Positions 1 to 5,947 of a stretch of DNA of 6,121 bases are shown in pieces. Each line of letters begins with the position of its first letter. Position 1 is the first letter of the stretch. Source of the stretch: Bacillota bacterium (GTDB lineage Bacteria; Bacillota; Clostridia; Lachnospirales; Bianqueaceae); contig JAFUJY010000131.1 in NCBI GenBank assembly GCA_017467985.1, positions 1-6,121 of the forward strand, given 5' to 3'. The notes beneath the pieces were generated by a model. It had not been told where the DNA came from and did no database searches. It worked only from the letters and a program-made list of their open reading frames with translations. Both the position numbers and the translations under genes were made by a program.

Positions 1-2
1 AT

Positions 3-1628
3 GCCTATGCCAATGATGCGCTCATCCGTAATGCGCAGTTCTACATTGATAACCCTGATGTTCGGGACGACCGTGACTCCTTCTATTGGAATATTGGTGA
101 ACAGTGCCGTGCCATGCTGCGTTATGACCGCTACGGCTGTGACGAGCCGGGGTTGATCTCCCCTGAGGCTGAAGCCAAGTTCCTAGAACTGTCCTTGGGC
201 TATTGTCAGACCATGTCTCTTTTGACCAATGCTGATGCTACCCCAGCTAAGACTTGGGAGATTTATGAGAGCGAAAATCATCATGTCCAGAAAAATTCTG
301 CTCTGTGGCAGCTGCTTTTAATTCTGATCCGCCACGGTTATGGCGATGTCATTTTAAGCGATGGTGCCGATATCAACACCCATTTTCAGGCCTGGACCGA
401 TTTCTTCGTCACTTGGATGAAGGAACGCGCTGGACACTCCATGTTCATTGAGGTGCAAAGTAAAGTTTATGCTGTCCATACCATGAAAAATATATATCCG
501 CTGTATGATTTTGCACCTACACCTGAAATAAAGGAACTGACCGGTAATTTTATCACTCTGTTCTGGGCATTGTGGACACAGGAGCAAATCAATGGTGTCC
601 AAGGTGGTGGTCAGTCTCGGGTATATCCCAGCTATTCTATTTTCAGCAGCAGCCCCAATTTATACTGGGCCTGGTATTATACAGGCATTGGGGAGTTCCA
701 TGCTCCCGAAGATATGGAATACATTTTGCTGGATTGCTCCTATCGTCTGCCTCAAATTGTAATCGACCTGGCTTATGGCCATACCAAAAGAGGAACTTAT
801 ACAATAGAGAGTCGTCCCTTCGGCAAATCGGCACCAGACGATGCCTTTCCTTATTACCGTCCCGTAACCGACTGGGGACATATCTATCGTTATACTTATT
901 GCACCCCCGATTATATTCTGGGAACCCTTATGTGTCCACAGCTCACCAAAGATGACTGGCTGCTGATCAGTTCTCAGAACCGTTTCCAAGGTGTTACCTT
1001 TAACCAGATGGATGCTATGGTGCTGCCCATCCCCGAACCCGAGGAAGTCCATAATCTTCGTAACCCACGTCCATTGGTTGGCTTTAACTCCCATTGGTCC
1101 CAACAATCTGAGGGTACTTTGATCACCCAGCGCTGTTTGGATTATGGTGGCTCTATGCGTGTTTTCTTCTCCGGTGCTGGTGATGTTCGTGCCAACGTGA
1201 CGGAAAAAGACGGCTGGTATTTCACCTATTGCGGTCATGCTTATGTCGCTGTTCGGATTTGTCAAGGCAGCTTTACCTGGGAGGATGACTATTACAGGCC
1301 AGGTCAATGGATGCACTGCGAAGAGCCTGCAACACCGGTCATTCTGGAGACAGCCACTACTTCTCAGTATGCTACCCTCTCCGACTTCCAGGATGCGGTA
1401 TGTAAATTGGCTCCTATCTGGGATGGGGCTATCATGAAGTATCACTCCCTCTATGGGCATGACTTTGTATTCGTAACGGATGCCGACTCTGAAAAGTCCA
1501 CCATCGACGGTGAATATTATGTCAAAAAGCCTACATTTGCTTATAAGAGTCCCTTTGTAAATGCTGCATGGGGCGGCTCCGAAGCTTGCATCACCTTTGA
1601 TGGTGAGGAGCTGGTTCTGAAATTTTAA
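3..1628 (+). CDS. Uncharacterised large protein with SENHH and QGGGQSRVY motifs, probable alpha-toroid/beta-sandwich enzyme (5'-partial)
   Basis: The frame is open from the left edge, so the true start lies outside; 541 residues are visible. The ATG at 114 has no ribosome binding site and the 37 codons before it read like normal protein, so it is internal. Counting from that Met, the features seen are ESENHH (52-57), a helix-rich region to about 220, QGGGQSRVY (163-171), SYRLPQIVIDLA (209-220), and then a strand-rich part with ISSQNRFQGVTF (285-296) and GWYFTYCGHAYVAVR (367-381). From memory, this motif order occurs in uncharacterised proteins of Planctomycetes, Verrucomicrobia and some Firmicutes: a helical toroid followed by a beta-sandwich, as in several polysaccharide lyases and glycoside hydrolases. 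The fold and any action on polysaccharides are inference; no substrate can be named. Any signal peptide would be outside the window. It is followed by a strong terminator and is convergent with the reductase gene. Confidence 0.85.
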   Translation, partial: AYANDALIRNAQFYIDNPDVRDDRDSFYWNIGEQCRAMLRYDRYGCDEPGLISPEAEAKFLELSLGYCQTMSLLTNADATPAKTWEIYESENHHVQKNSALWQLLLILIRHGYGDVILSDGADINTHFQAWTDFFVTWMKERAGHSMFIEVQSKVYAVHTMKNIYPLYDFAPTPEIKELTGNFITLFWALWTQEQINGVQGGGQSRVYPSYSIFSSSPNLYWAWYYTGIGEFHAPEDMEYILLDCSYRLPQIVIDLAYGHTKRGTYTIESRPFGKSAPDDAFPYYRPVTDWGHIYRYTYCTPDYILGTLMCPQLTKDDWLLISSQNRFQGVTFNQMDAMVLPIPEPEEVHNLRNPRPLVGFNSHWSQQSEGTLITQRCLDYGGSMRVFFSGAGDVRANVTEKDGWYFTYCGHAYVAVRICQGSFTWEDDYYRPGQWMHCEEPATPVILETATTSQYATLSDFQDAVCKLAPIWDGAIMKYHSLYGHDFVFVTDADSEKSTIDGEYYVKKPTFAYKSPFVNAAWGGSEACITFDGEELVLKF

Positions 1629-1640
1629 TATAATTCAACA

Positions 1641-1672
1641 GGAGGACATCGCCCCGATGTCCTCCCTTTTTT
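1641..1672 (+). terminator. Intrinsic terminator of the upstream + strand gene
   Basis: A perfect 11-bp stem, GGAGGACATCG at 1641-1651 and CGATGTCCTCC at 1655-1665, closes a CCC loop and is followed by C and then six T (1667-1672). It begins 12 bases after the TAA of the first gene. The last two T bases are the first two bases, on the + strand, of the convergent reductase gene's reversed stop codon. On the - strand the same hairpin lies just past that stop but is followed only by TGTTGAATT, so it probably works well in the + direction and poorly in the other. Confidence 0.93.
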
Positions 1673-3341
1673 ATTTGCACTCTGTACATTTGTATTCCGG
1701 TACGGCCCGATCATGCATGACGGACTCGTATAGCCGCCAGCCGCCGGCCAGGTTGTAGCAGTCATATCCATGCCCGCTCAAAATGCGACAAGCAATGTAA
1801 GACCGCAGCCCGCTGTGACAATGGACATACACCGGCTTATCCTTGGGGATCTTGTCCAGGTTTTGTCGCAGACTGTCCAGAGGGATATTGATAAATCCGG
1901 AGATCTGTCCTCGGGCGAACTCCATCACCGTGCGAGTATCCAGAAGCGTTACGCTGCCATCCCGAGACAAGTCGTCCACATCATGCCAGAAAAACTGCTT
2001 TAACTTGCCGCTGATCACATTTTCCGCCACAAAGCCCAGCATATTGACCGGATCTTTGGCGCTTCCAAAGGGAGGTGCGTAACACAGTTCCAACTTGGTC
2101 AGGTCCGTCACCTTTCCTCCCAGGCGGATCACTGTTGCCAGTACATCCATGCGCTTGTCCACGCCTCCAAAGCCCACGATTTGGGCCCCGATGAGCTTGT
2201 GAGATGCTTTGTCCCACAATATTTTAATGGACATGCCAGCACCGCCCGGATAATAAGAGGCATGCTCCGCCGAGTAAATATATGTTTTGTCGTATCGTAT
2301 ACCTGCTGCTGCGGCTGTTTTTTCATTCAACCCCGTGGTGGCCACAGTCATATCAAAGATTTTCAGCACTGCGGAACCCTGGGTGCCCGTGTACTCGGAG
2401 GTGTATCCCGCAATATTATCCGCTGCGATGCGGCCTTGCTTATTGGCCGGCCCCGCCAATGGAATGAAGGCAGGAGTCTTGGCGACAAAATCCTCCACCT
2501 CTATTGCATCGCCCACAGCATAAATATCCGGTTGGTTGGTTCGCATGTGACGGTCTACCATAATACTGCCCCGGGAATTGAGCGTGATACCACAGGCAGC
2601 CGCCAGGGATGTTTCGGGACGGACCCCAACCGCCAAAATCACCATATCCGCCGGAATCTCACCATTTTCCAGAATTACTTTTCCTTCCTGAATTGATTTC
2701 ACACCGTTATTTAAGCATAGGCCTACGCCTTTGGACCGAATGTATTGATGTACATCTGCCGCCATATCCCCATCCAGCGGTGCAATTACATGACCAGCCA
2801 TTTCCACAATGGTCACGTCCAGCCCTGCCAGCTTCAGATTTTCTGCCATTTCCACACCGATATAGCCACCGCCCACAACTACGGCAGAGCGGGGATTTTT
2901 CTCTTCTATATATTGCTTAATCCGCAGCATATCGGGAATATTACGCAGCGTAAACACATTTTCACGCTTTACACCTTCTATATTGGGGCGGATCGGTTCC
3001 GCACCGGGGGAAAGAATCAGTGAATCGTAGCTTTCTTCATAGATGTCACCGGACTTCCAATTTTTAACCACAACTGTCTTGCTCATGGGATCAATACGAA
3101 TGGCTTCGCTGCACACCCGCACCTCCACATTAAACCGCCGTTTAAAGCTTTCCGGAGTCTGCAGGGTCAGCATATTTCGATCCTGAATTACCCCGCCAAT
3201 GTAGTAGGGCAAACCGCAATTGGCAAAAGATACGTATTCTCCCCGCTCCAAAATAATAATCTGTGCCTTTTCATCCAATCTGCGCAGCCGGGCCGCCGCA
3301 GTTGCGCCACCGGCAACACCACCAATGATTACTGTCTTCAT
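1671..3341 (-). CDS. CoA-disulfide (persulfide) reductase with C-terminal rhodanese domain
   Basis: A 556-residue flavoenzyme that should use NAD(P)H to reduce CoA disulfide, CoA persulfide or polysulfide in the cytoplasm. It shows an N-terminal FAD-binding GGVAGG (7-12), the single active-site cysteine in SFANCGLPYY (Cys42), an NAD(P)H-binding GGGYIG (157-162), the second FAD motif YAVGDA (274-279), and tyrosines at 363/364 and 421 (CYAPPFGSAKDP) where CoA-disulfide reductases carry their catalytic tyrosines. Residues about 455-545 form a rhodanese domain with LLDTR and the active loop HCHSGLRS (Cys508). The length fits the known CoADR-rhodanese fusions of Bacillus and Shewanella. The C-terminus ends in CTECK, a CxxC pair (552, 555) that could bind metal or take part in thiol exchange; that role is a guess. 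The start is supported by an AAGGAAGGAGT ribosome binding site, AGGAG ending 7 bases before the ATG. Substrate choice (CoA disulfide, persulfide or polysulfide) cannot be read from sequence. Confidence 0.95.
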   Translation of the reverse strand: MKTVIIGGVAGGATAAARLRRLDEKAQIIILERGEYVSFANCGLPYYIGGVIQDRNMLTLQTPESFKRRFNVEVRVCSEAIRIDPMSKTVVVKNWKSGDIYEESYDSLILSPGAEPIRPNIEGVKRENVFTLRNIPDMLRIKQYIEEKNPRSAVVVGGGYIGVEMAENLKLAGLDVTIVEMAGHVIAPLDGDMAADVHQYIRSKGVGLCLNNGVKSIQEGKVILENGEIPADMVILAVGVRPETSLAAACGITLNSRGSIMVDRHMRTNQPDIYAVGDAIEVEDFVAKTPAFIPLAGPANKQGRIAADNIAGYTSEYTGTQGSAVLKIFDMTVATTGLNEKTAAAAGIRYDKTYIYSAEHASYYPGGAGMSIKILWDKASHKLIGAQIVGFGGVDKRMDVLATVIRLGGKVTDLTKLELCYAPPFGSAKDPVNMLGFVAENVISGKLKQFFWHDVDDLSRDGSVTLLDTRTVMEFARGQISGFINIPLDSLRQNLDKIPKDKPVYVHCHSGLRSYIACRILSGHGYDCYNLAGGWRLYESVMHDRAVPEYKCTECK

Positions 3342-3367
3342 GTAATGACTCCTTCCTTTTTTCTTAT

Positions 3368-3396
3368 ATTATACCTTATATCAATGACAAAATCAA
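3368..3396 (-). promoter_or_regulatory. Sigma-A-type promoter of the reductase gene
   Basis: On the - strand, TTGATT (3391-3396) and a consensus TATAAT (3368-3373) are separated by exactly 17 bases. The predicted start of transcription is about 3361, giving a leader of about 20 bases that contains little beyond the ribosome binding site (AGGAG, 3349-3353). The promoter points away from the nuclease-like gene. Confidence 0.75.
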
Positions 3397-3431
3397 TCTC
3401 GCCTTAAAATTATTTAAATTTTCAGATAATA

Positions 3432-3460
3432 TTGTATTTTCCCCTTCTTTCTGCTATAAT
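3432..3460 (+). promoter_or_regulatory. Sigma-A-type promoter (extended -10) of the nuclease-like gene
   Basis: TTGTAT (3432-3437) and TATAAT (3455-3460) have a 17-base spacer, with TGC directly before the -10 hexamer (extended -10). The ribosome binding site AAGGAGGG (3471-3478) follows and leads to the ATG at 3484. The signal is intact although the reading frame it serves carries a stop at codon 46. Confidence 0.8.
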
Positions 3461-3483
3461 AAATAGCCCAAAGGAGGGATTTT

Positions 3484-4203
3484 ATGATAACCGTAGAAGA
3501 ATATGCTGCCGTTTTGGATGCTCTGGCCACCGCCGTGTCCTACTGCATCAGCTGCAAAAATGGCTACTATTACCGCCAGGATCCAAAACAGCCCGGAGAA
3601 AAGCGGCCCCACCAAACCTAGATCCCCCGCTGCGACGAAGAGGAGGTGCGGGGCCTTTATGAAGAAAAGAAAAAATTGAAGGAGCGCCGCCGGGAGTTGG
3701 AAGCTGAAATACGTGCCATGTCGCCGGAACAGCGCAGGGATTTTCGCCAGAGAGTACGATTGTATCGTCGGCTTCAGGAAATTGACTTGTCTCTCCCAAA
3801 AAGTCAGATGGTGGATGGCCAACCCTGTGACTCCAAGTCCGAGATGATCCTGCAGTCTACCATGGACCGGCTGGGAATCCGCTACCGCTATGGCGTGCCC
3901 GTCAACACCTACACCACTATCCGCGTCATGGATTTTGTGGTGGGCAACAAGTTCTGGGAGCACGAGGGGATGCTGAGTAATCCCGATTACGCCGCCCGCC
4001 AGGACCAAAAACACTATGAATACCAGCGAATCGGTCTTCGACTGGGTGAAAATTTCATGATCACCACCGAAGTCCAGGACCCGGCAAACAATACCAGTTA
4101 CCTCAAAATGCCGCAAATCATCTGGCAGATGGTCTGTGAGGGCCTGGTCTCCGCTCGCAAGGTATGGAACACCTATTTCCGGCGGCCCCGCACCGCACAT
4201 TGA
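3484..4203 (+). pseudogene. PD-(D/E)XK-nuclease-like protein interrupted by an in-frame TAG at codon 46
   Basis: The ATG at 3484 has an ideal ribosome binding site (AAGGAGGG) and a strong promoter. The frame runs 45 codons to TAG (3619-3621) and then continues without another stop to TGA at 4201-4203; read through, it is 239 residues. Counting the TAG as residue 46, there is an N-terminal part with CISCKNGYYY (21-30), a charged probable coiled coil (about 52-78), then SKSE (117-120), MDF (D150) and WEHEG (158-162). This E...D...EH pattern and the closing GENFMITTE (188-196) match, from memory, nuclease-fold proteins of Clostridia whose equivalent N-terminal segment reads NGxYYKWY...YIPKK; the TAG falls where the tyrosine before IP(K/R) would be. 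The simplest reading is a point nonsense mutation (TAC or TAT to TAG). Alternatives are amber readthrough, restart at GTG 3646 (its GAGGAG has no spacing, so unlikely), or a sequence error. The family's role is unknown. Confidence 0.72.
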
Positions 4204-4218
4204 AAATTTTAAAAAATT

Positions 4219-4245
4219 GCCTAATAAAATTTCTGTTTTTTAGGC
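4219..4245 (+). other. AT-rich hairpin downstream of the nuclease-like gene
   Basis: GCCTAA (4219-4224) pairs with TTAGGC (4240-4245), and the inner AAAA (4226-4229) pairs with TTTT (4236-4239) around a TTTCTG loop, with one bulged T at 4225. It is not followed by a T-run, so it is not itself a normal terminator. It may protect the 3' end of the transcript or simply precede the terminator at 4259-4284. Confidence 0.4.
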
Positions 4246-4258
4246 GCCCAGGTCCGTC

Positions 4259-4284
4259 GTCCCGTGTCACATCGGGGCTTTTTT
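4259..4284 (+). terminator. Intrinsic terminator of the nuclease-like gene
   Basis: GTCCCGTG (4259-4266) pairs with CA, a bulged T and CGGGGC (4270-4278) around a TCA loop, giving eight pairs including one G-T. Six T follow directly (4279-4284). It separates the nuclease-like gene from the promoter of the following operon. Confidence 0.75.
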
Positions 4285-4293
4285 AGTTTAAAA

Positions 4294-4303
4294 CCACCGG
4301 TGG
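4294..4303. repeat. Perfect 10-bp palindrome CCACCGGTGG
   Basis: CCACCGGTGG equals its own reverse complement and lies in non-coding DNA 10 bases after the T-run of the terminator and about 70 bases before the -35 box of the next operon. It could be a small operator, but a 10-bp palindrome can occur by chance. Confidence 0.4.
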
Positions 4304-4313
4304 GCATCTCCAT

Positions 4314-4364
4314 TTATACGCTGTCACCCAGGTTGCCCCTTAGTCCCCGCCCCACAGCGTATAA
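4314..4364. repeat. Inverted repeat TTATACGCTGT / ACAGCGTATAA
   Basis: The left arm (4314-4324) and right arm (4354-4364) are perfect 11-base reverse complements separated by 29 bases. The right arm ends 8 bases before the -35 box of the isomerase promoter. A third, direct copy of the first ten bases lies at 4409-4418. Possible readings are paired half-sites for a DNA-binding regulator, an RNA hairpin in read-through transcripts (the right arm is followed by TATTTTT), or a very small dispersed repeat. Confidence 0.8.
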
Positions 4365-4372
4365 TATTTTTG

Positions 4373-4400
4373 TTGACTTTGAATGGAGTTGTGCTACAAT
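4373..4400 (+). promoter_or_regulatory. Sigma-A-type promoter (extended -10) of the isomerase-phosphorylase operon
   Basis: TTGACT (4373-4378) and TACAAT (4395-4400) are separated by 16 bases, with TGC directly before the -10 hexamer. The predicted transcription start is about 4406-4408, next to the third TTATACGCTG copy. The leader to the ATG at 4445 is under 40 bases. Confidence 0.75.
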
Positions 4401-4408
4401 ATAATTAA

Positions 4409-4418
4409 TTATACGCTG
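4409..4418 (+). promoter_or_regulatory. Third TTATACGCTG copy at the predicted transcription start (candidate operator)
   Basis: TTATACGCTG repeats the first ten bases of the 4314-4324 arm in the same orientation and is inverted relative to 4355-4364. It sits at about +1 to +12 of the predicted transcript, a typical repressor site. Its centre is about 54 bases from the inverted copy, close to five helical turns, which would suit a protein binding both sites on one face of the DNA. No regulator gene is in the window. Confidence 0.5.
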
Positions 4419-4438
4419 CTGGTGCAGCAGAAGGAGGG
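4415..4438 (+). promoter_or_regulatory. Leader hairpin abutting the isomerase ribosome binding site
   Basis: GCTGC (4415-4419) can pair with GCAGC (4424-4428) around TGGT. The ribosome binding site AAGGAGGG (4431-4438) starts two bases later and stands 6 bases before the ATG at 4445. The hairpin shares bases with the third TTATACGCTG copy. The binding site is clear; a regulatory role for the short stem is speculative. Confidence 0.45.
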
Positions 4439-4444
4439 TTTCTT

Positions 4445-5161
4445 ATGGATTACGGTTTACAGTTATATTCAGTGAAGGATTTTATGGCTAAGGATGTGAA
4501 GGGTACCATTGCTCAGGTTGCTGCTATGGGGTATAAGGTTGTGGAGCCCGCAGGTTTTTTCGGTGTCAGTGCCGAAGATTTTAAGGCGTACTGTGATGAG
4601 GCCGGTGTTGTGGCCACCAGTACCCATACCGGCATTGGTGAACTGACCGACGAGAACTTCCCGGCCATCGTTCAGTATCTCAAGACCATCGGCTGCAAGC
4701 GCTACATTATCCCCGGTGCCCCCACCAATACCAAGGAAGAATTGGACAACACCATCGCTATCATTAATAAGTATCAGCCTATGCTGGCCGCCGAGGGCCT
4801 GGAGCTGATGTATCACAATCACAGTCGGGAATTTCTGCCCAACGAGGACGGCATCTTCCCCCATCTGGAAATGCAGAAGCGCACCACCATCAACTTCCAG
4901 ATTGACGTATATTGGACCTACCGCGCCGGTCTGAACCCCTTGTACATTCTGGAGTCCCTGAAGGACCGTATCACCATCATCCATCTGAAGGACGGCACCA
5001 TGGAGCACGACGCACCTCTGGGCGAGGGCACGACCCCCATCGCCGAAATCGTGGATTGGGCATTGGCAAATGATGTAGATATCGTAGTTGAAAATGAACC
5101 CACCGCAGAGAGACAGATGATCGAAGCTGAGATCTGCAGTGAGTATTTGAAGAAGTTATAA
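4445..5161 (+). CDS. Sugar-phosphate isomerase/epimerase-like TIM-barrel protein (xylose-isomerase-like)
   Basis: This 238-residue protein belongs to the xylose-isomerase-like TIM-barrel (AP-endonuclease family 2) group, whose members isomerise or epimerise sugars and related polyols, usually with a divalent metal. Family marks are the opening GLQLYSVKD (4-12), VVEPAG (E34), STH (H61), MYHNHSREF (122-130), the metal-site candidate in QIDVYW (D154), IHLKDG (179-184, H180 and D183), the GEG turn (192-194) and VVENEP (E216). The length is slightly short for the group but all barrel strands appear present. The ATG is chosen for its AAGGAGGG site and promoter. The phosphorylase-like gene starts 8 bases after its stop, so the two are probably co-transcribed and may act on the same sugar. 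The exact substrate is not predictable; many relatives are annotated only as sugar phosphate isomerase/epimerase. Confidence 0.9.
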   Translation: MDYGLQLYSVKDFMAKDVKGTIAQVAAMGYKVVEPAGFFGVSAEDFKAYCDEAGVVATSTHTGIGELTDENFPAIVQYLKTIGCKRYIIPGAPTNTKEELDNTIAIINKYQPMLAAEGLELMYHNHSREFLPNEDGIFPHLEMQKRTTINFQIDVYWTYRAGLNPLYILESLKDRITIIHLKDGTMEHDAPLGEGTTPIAEIVDWALANDVDIVVENEPTAERQMIEAEICSEYLKKL

Positions 5162-5169
5162 GGAGCTCC

Positions 5170-5946
5170 ATGATGCTTTTACATGAGTTTGACCCATCAC
5201 CAACCGCTATTATCAATCCTGACATGATTGTCAAAAAGATTGATAATTTCCCGGATGTTACTATTTCTTGCTTTTCCGAGAAGCTGATGAAAGCGGTGCT
5301 TGCCCTCTTCGATCCTATTGTGCTGGGAAATGTCCACTCTGCGGTGGGCCCCAATCCGATTTACGAGGTGTCCTACAAGGGCCAGCGGTTTGCCCTGTTT
5401 CAGTCCTATGTGGGCGAACCCAAGTGCATCAATGACTACGAAGATATTATGGCCATGGGCAGCCGTTGCTTGATTTTGCTGGGGAACTGTGGTGTTTTGG
5501 ATAAAAGCATACAGGACTGCGGCATCATTATTCCGAAGGCGGCAATTCGCGACGAGGGCTGCAGCTATCACTATGCACCTCCCAGCGACATGATTGACGT
5601 GAATCATAAATACGTAGACCTTTTCAAAGAAGTACTGCAGGAGACTGGTTATCCTTACGTGGAGGGAATCACCTGGACTACGGATGCCTGTTACCGTGAG
5701 ACTCGTGCGAAAGTCGAACGACGCAAAGCCCAGGGAGCCATCTGCGTAGAGATGGAATGTGCCGGTATGCAGGCCCTTTGCGATTTTCGCGGCACGGATT
5801 TCTTTCAGTATTTTTATGCGGGTGATAATCTGGATCACTCCTCCTGGCAGCCCCGCAGCCTCTCCGGCAATGTCCGGGTGAACGACAAGTGCAAAATCGC
5901 ACTGCTGGCCTTTGAATTGGGTCTGAAGATTAAACAAGCAAAATAG
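5170..5946 (+). CDS. Nucleoside phosphorylase superfamily protein (uridine/purine phosphorylase-like)
   Basis: A 258-residue protein of the PNP/UDP phosphorylase superfamily, which cleaves the N-glycosidic bond of nucleosides, usually with phosphate to give a sugar 1-phosphate. Evidence: the glycine-rich LLGNCGVLD (103-111), IIPKAAIRDEGCSYHY (119-134), TWTTDACYRET (169-178), VEMECAGM (193-200, where E194 and E196 match the ribose-binding Glu-Met-Glu) and AGDNLD (217-222, D219 in place of the base-activating Asp). Canonical phosphorylases have Arg two residues before the glycine of GxCG and a GDPxR motif near the N-terminus; here Leu103 and INPDMIVKK stand there, so the protein may be a hydrolase or bind phosphate differently. 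AAGGAG (5160-5165) overlaps the upstream stop codon, which favours coupled translation. ATG 5173 has better spacing than ATG 5170, so the start may be one codon later. The gene ends TAG immediately followed by in-frame TAA. Confidence 0.88.
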   Translation: MMLLHEFDPSPTAIINPDMIVKKIDNFPDVTISCFSEKLMKAVLALFDPIVLGNVHSAVGPNPIYEVSYKGQRFALFQSYVGEPKCINDYEDIMAMGSRCLILLGNCGVLDKSIQDCGIIIPKAAIRDEGCSYHYAPPSDMIDVNHKYVDLFKEVLQETGYPYVEGITWTTDACYRETRAKVERRKAQGAICVEMECAGMQALCDFRGTDFFQYFYAGDNLDHSSWQPRSLSGNVRVNDKCKIALLAFELGLKIKQAK

Positions 5947-5947
5947 T

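Noticed and set aside
660..1460. A 266-codon - strand reading frame inside the first gene
   Set aside because: It is antisense to a gene with recognisable family motifs, has no recognisable domain, and no ribosome binding site.
114..1628. ATG at 114 as the start of the first gene
   Set aside because: No ribosome binding site precedes it and the frame is open with protein-like codons to the window edge.
3454..4200. A 248-codon uninterrupted reading frame on the - strand, longer than either piece of the sense gene
   Set aside because: It is fully antisense to the nuclease-like gene, has no promoter or ribosome binding site, and its composition (long hydrophobic and His-rich runs) is what the complement of a lysine/glutamate-rich coiled coil gives. 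The sense frame has family motifs and proper start signals.
3646..4203. GTG at 3646 as the real start of a shorter intact nuclease-like protein
   Set aside because: GAGGAG directly abuts the GTG with no spacing, no promoter lies nearby, and the 45 codons before the TAG are in the same frame with an ideal start, so the gene extends upstream. Some restart cannot be excluded.
4314..4364. Miniature transposable element
   Set aside because: At 51 bases with no flanking target duplication it is too small and unsupported; a regulatory repeat fits better with the third copy at the promoter.
4333..4365. TATAAT at 4360-4365 inside the right repeat arm as an alternative -10 box
   Set aside because: The nearest -35-like hexamer (TTGCCC, 4333-4338) is 21 bases away and poor; the TTGACT/TACAAT pair downstream is far better.
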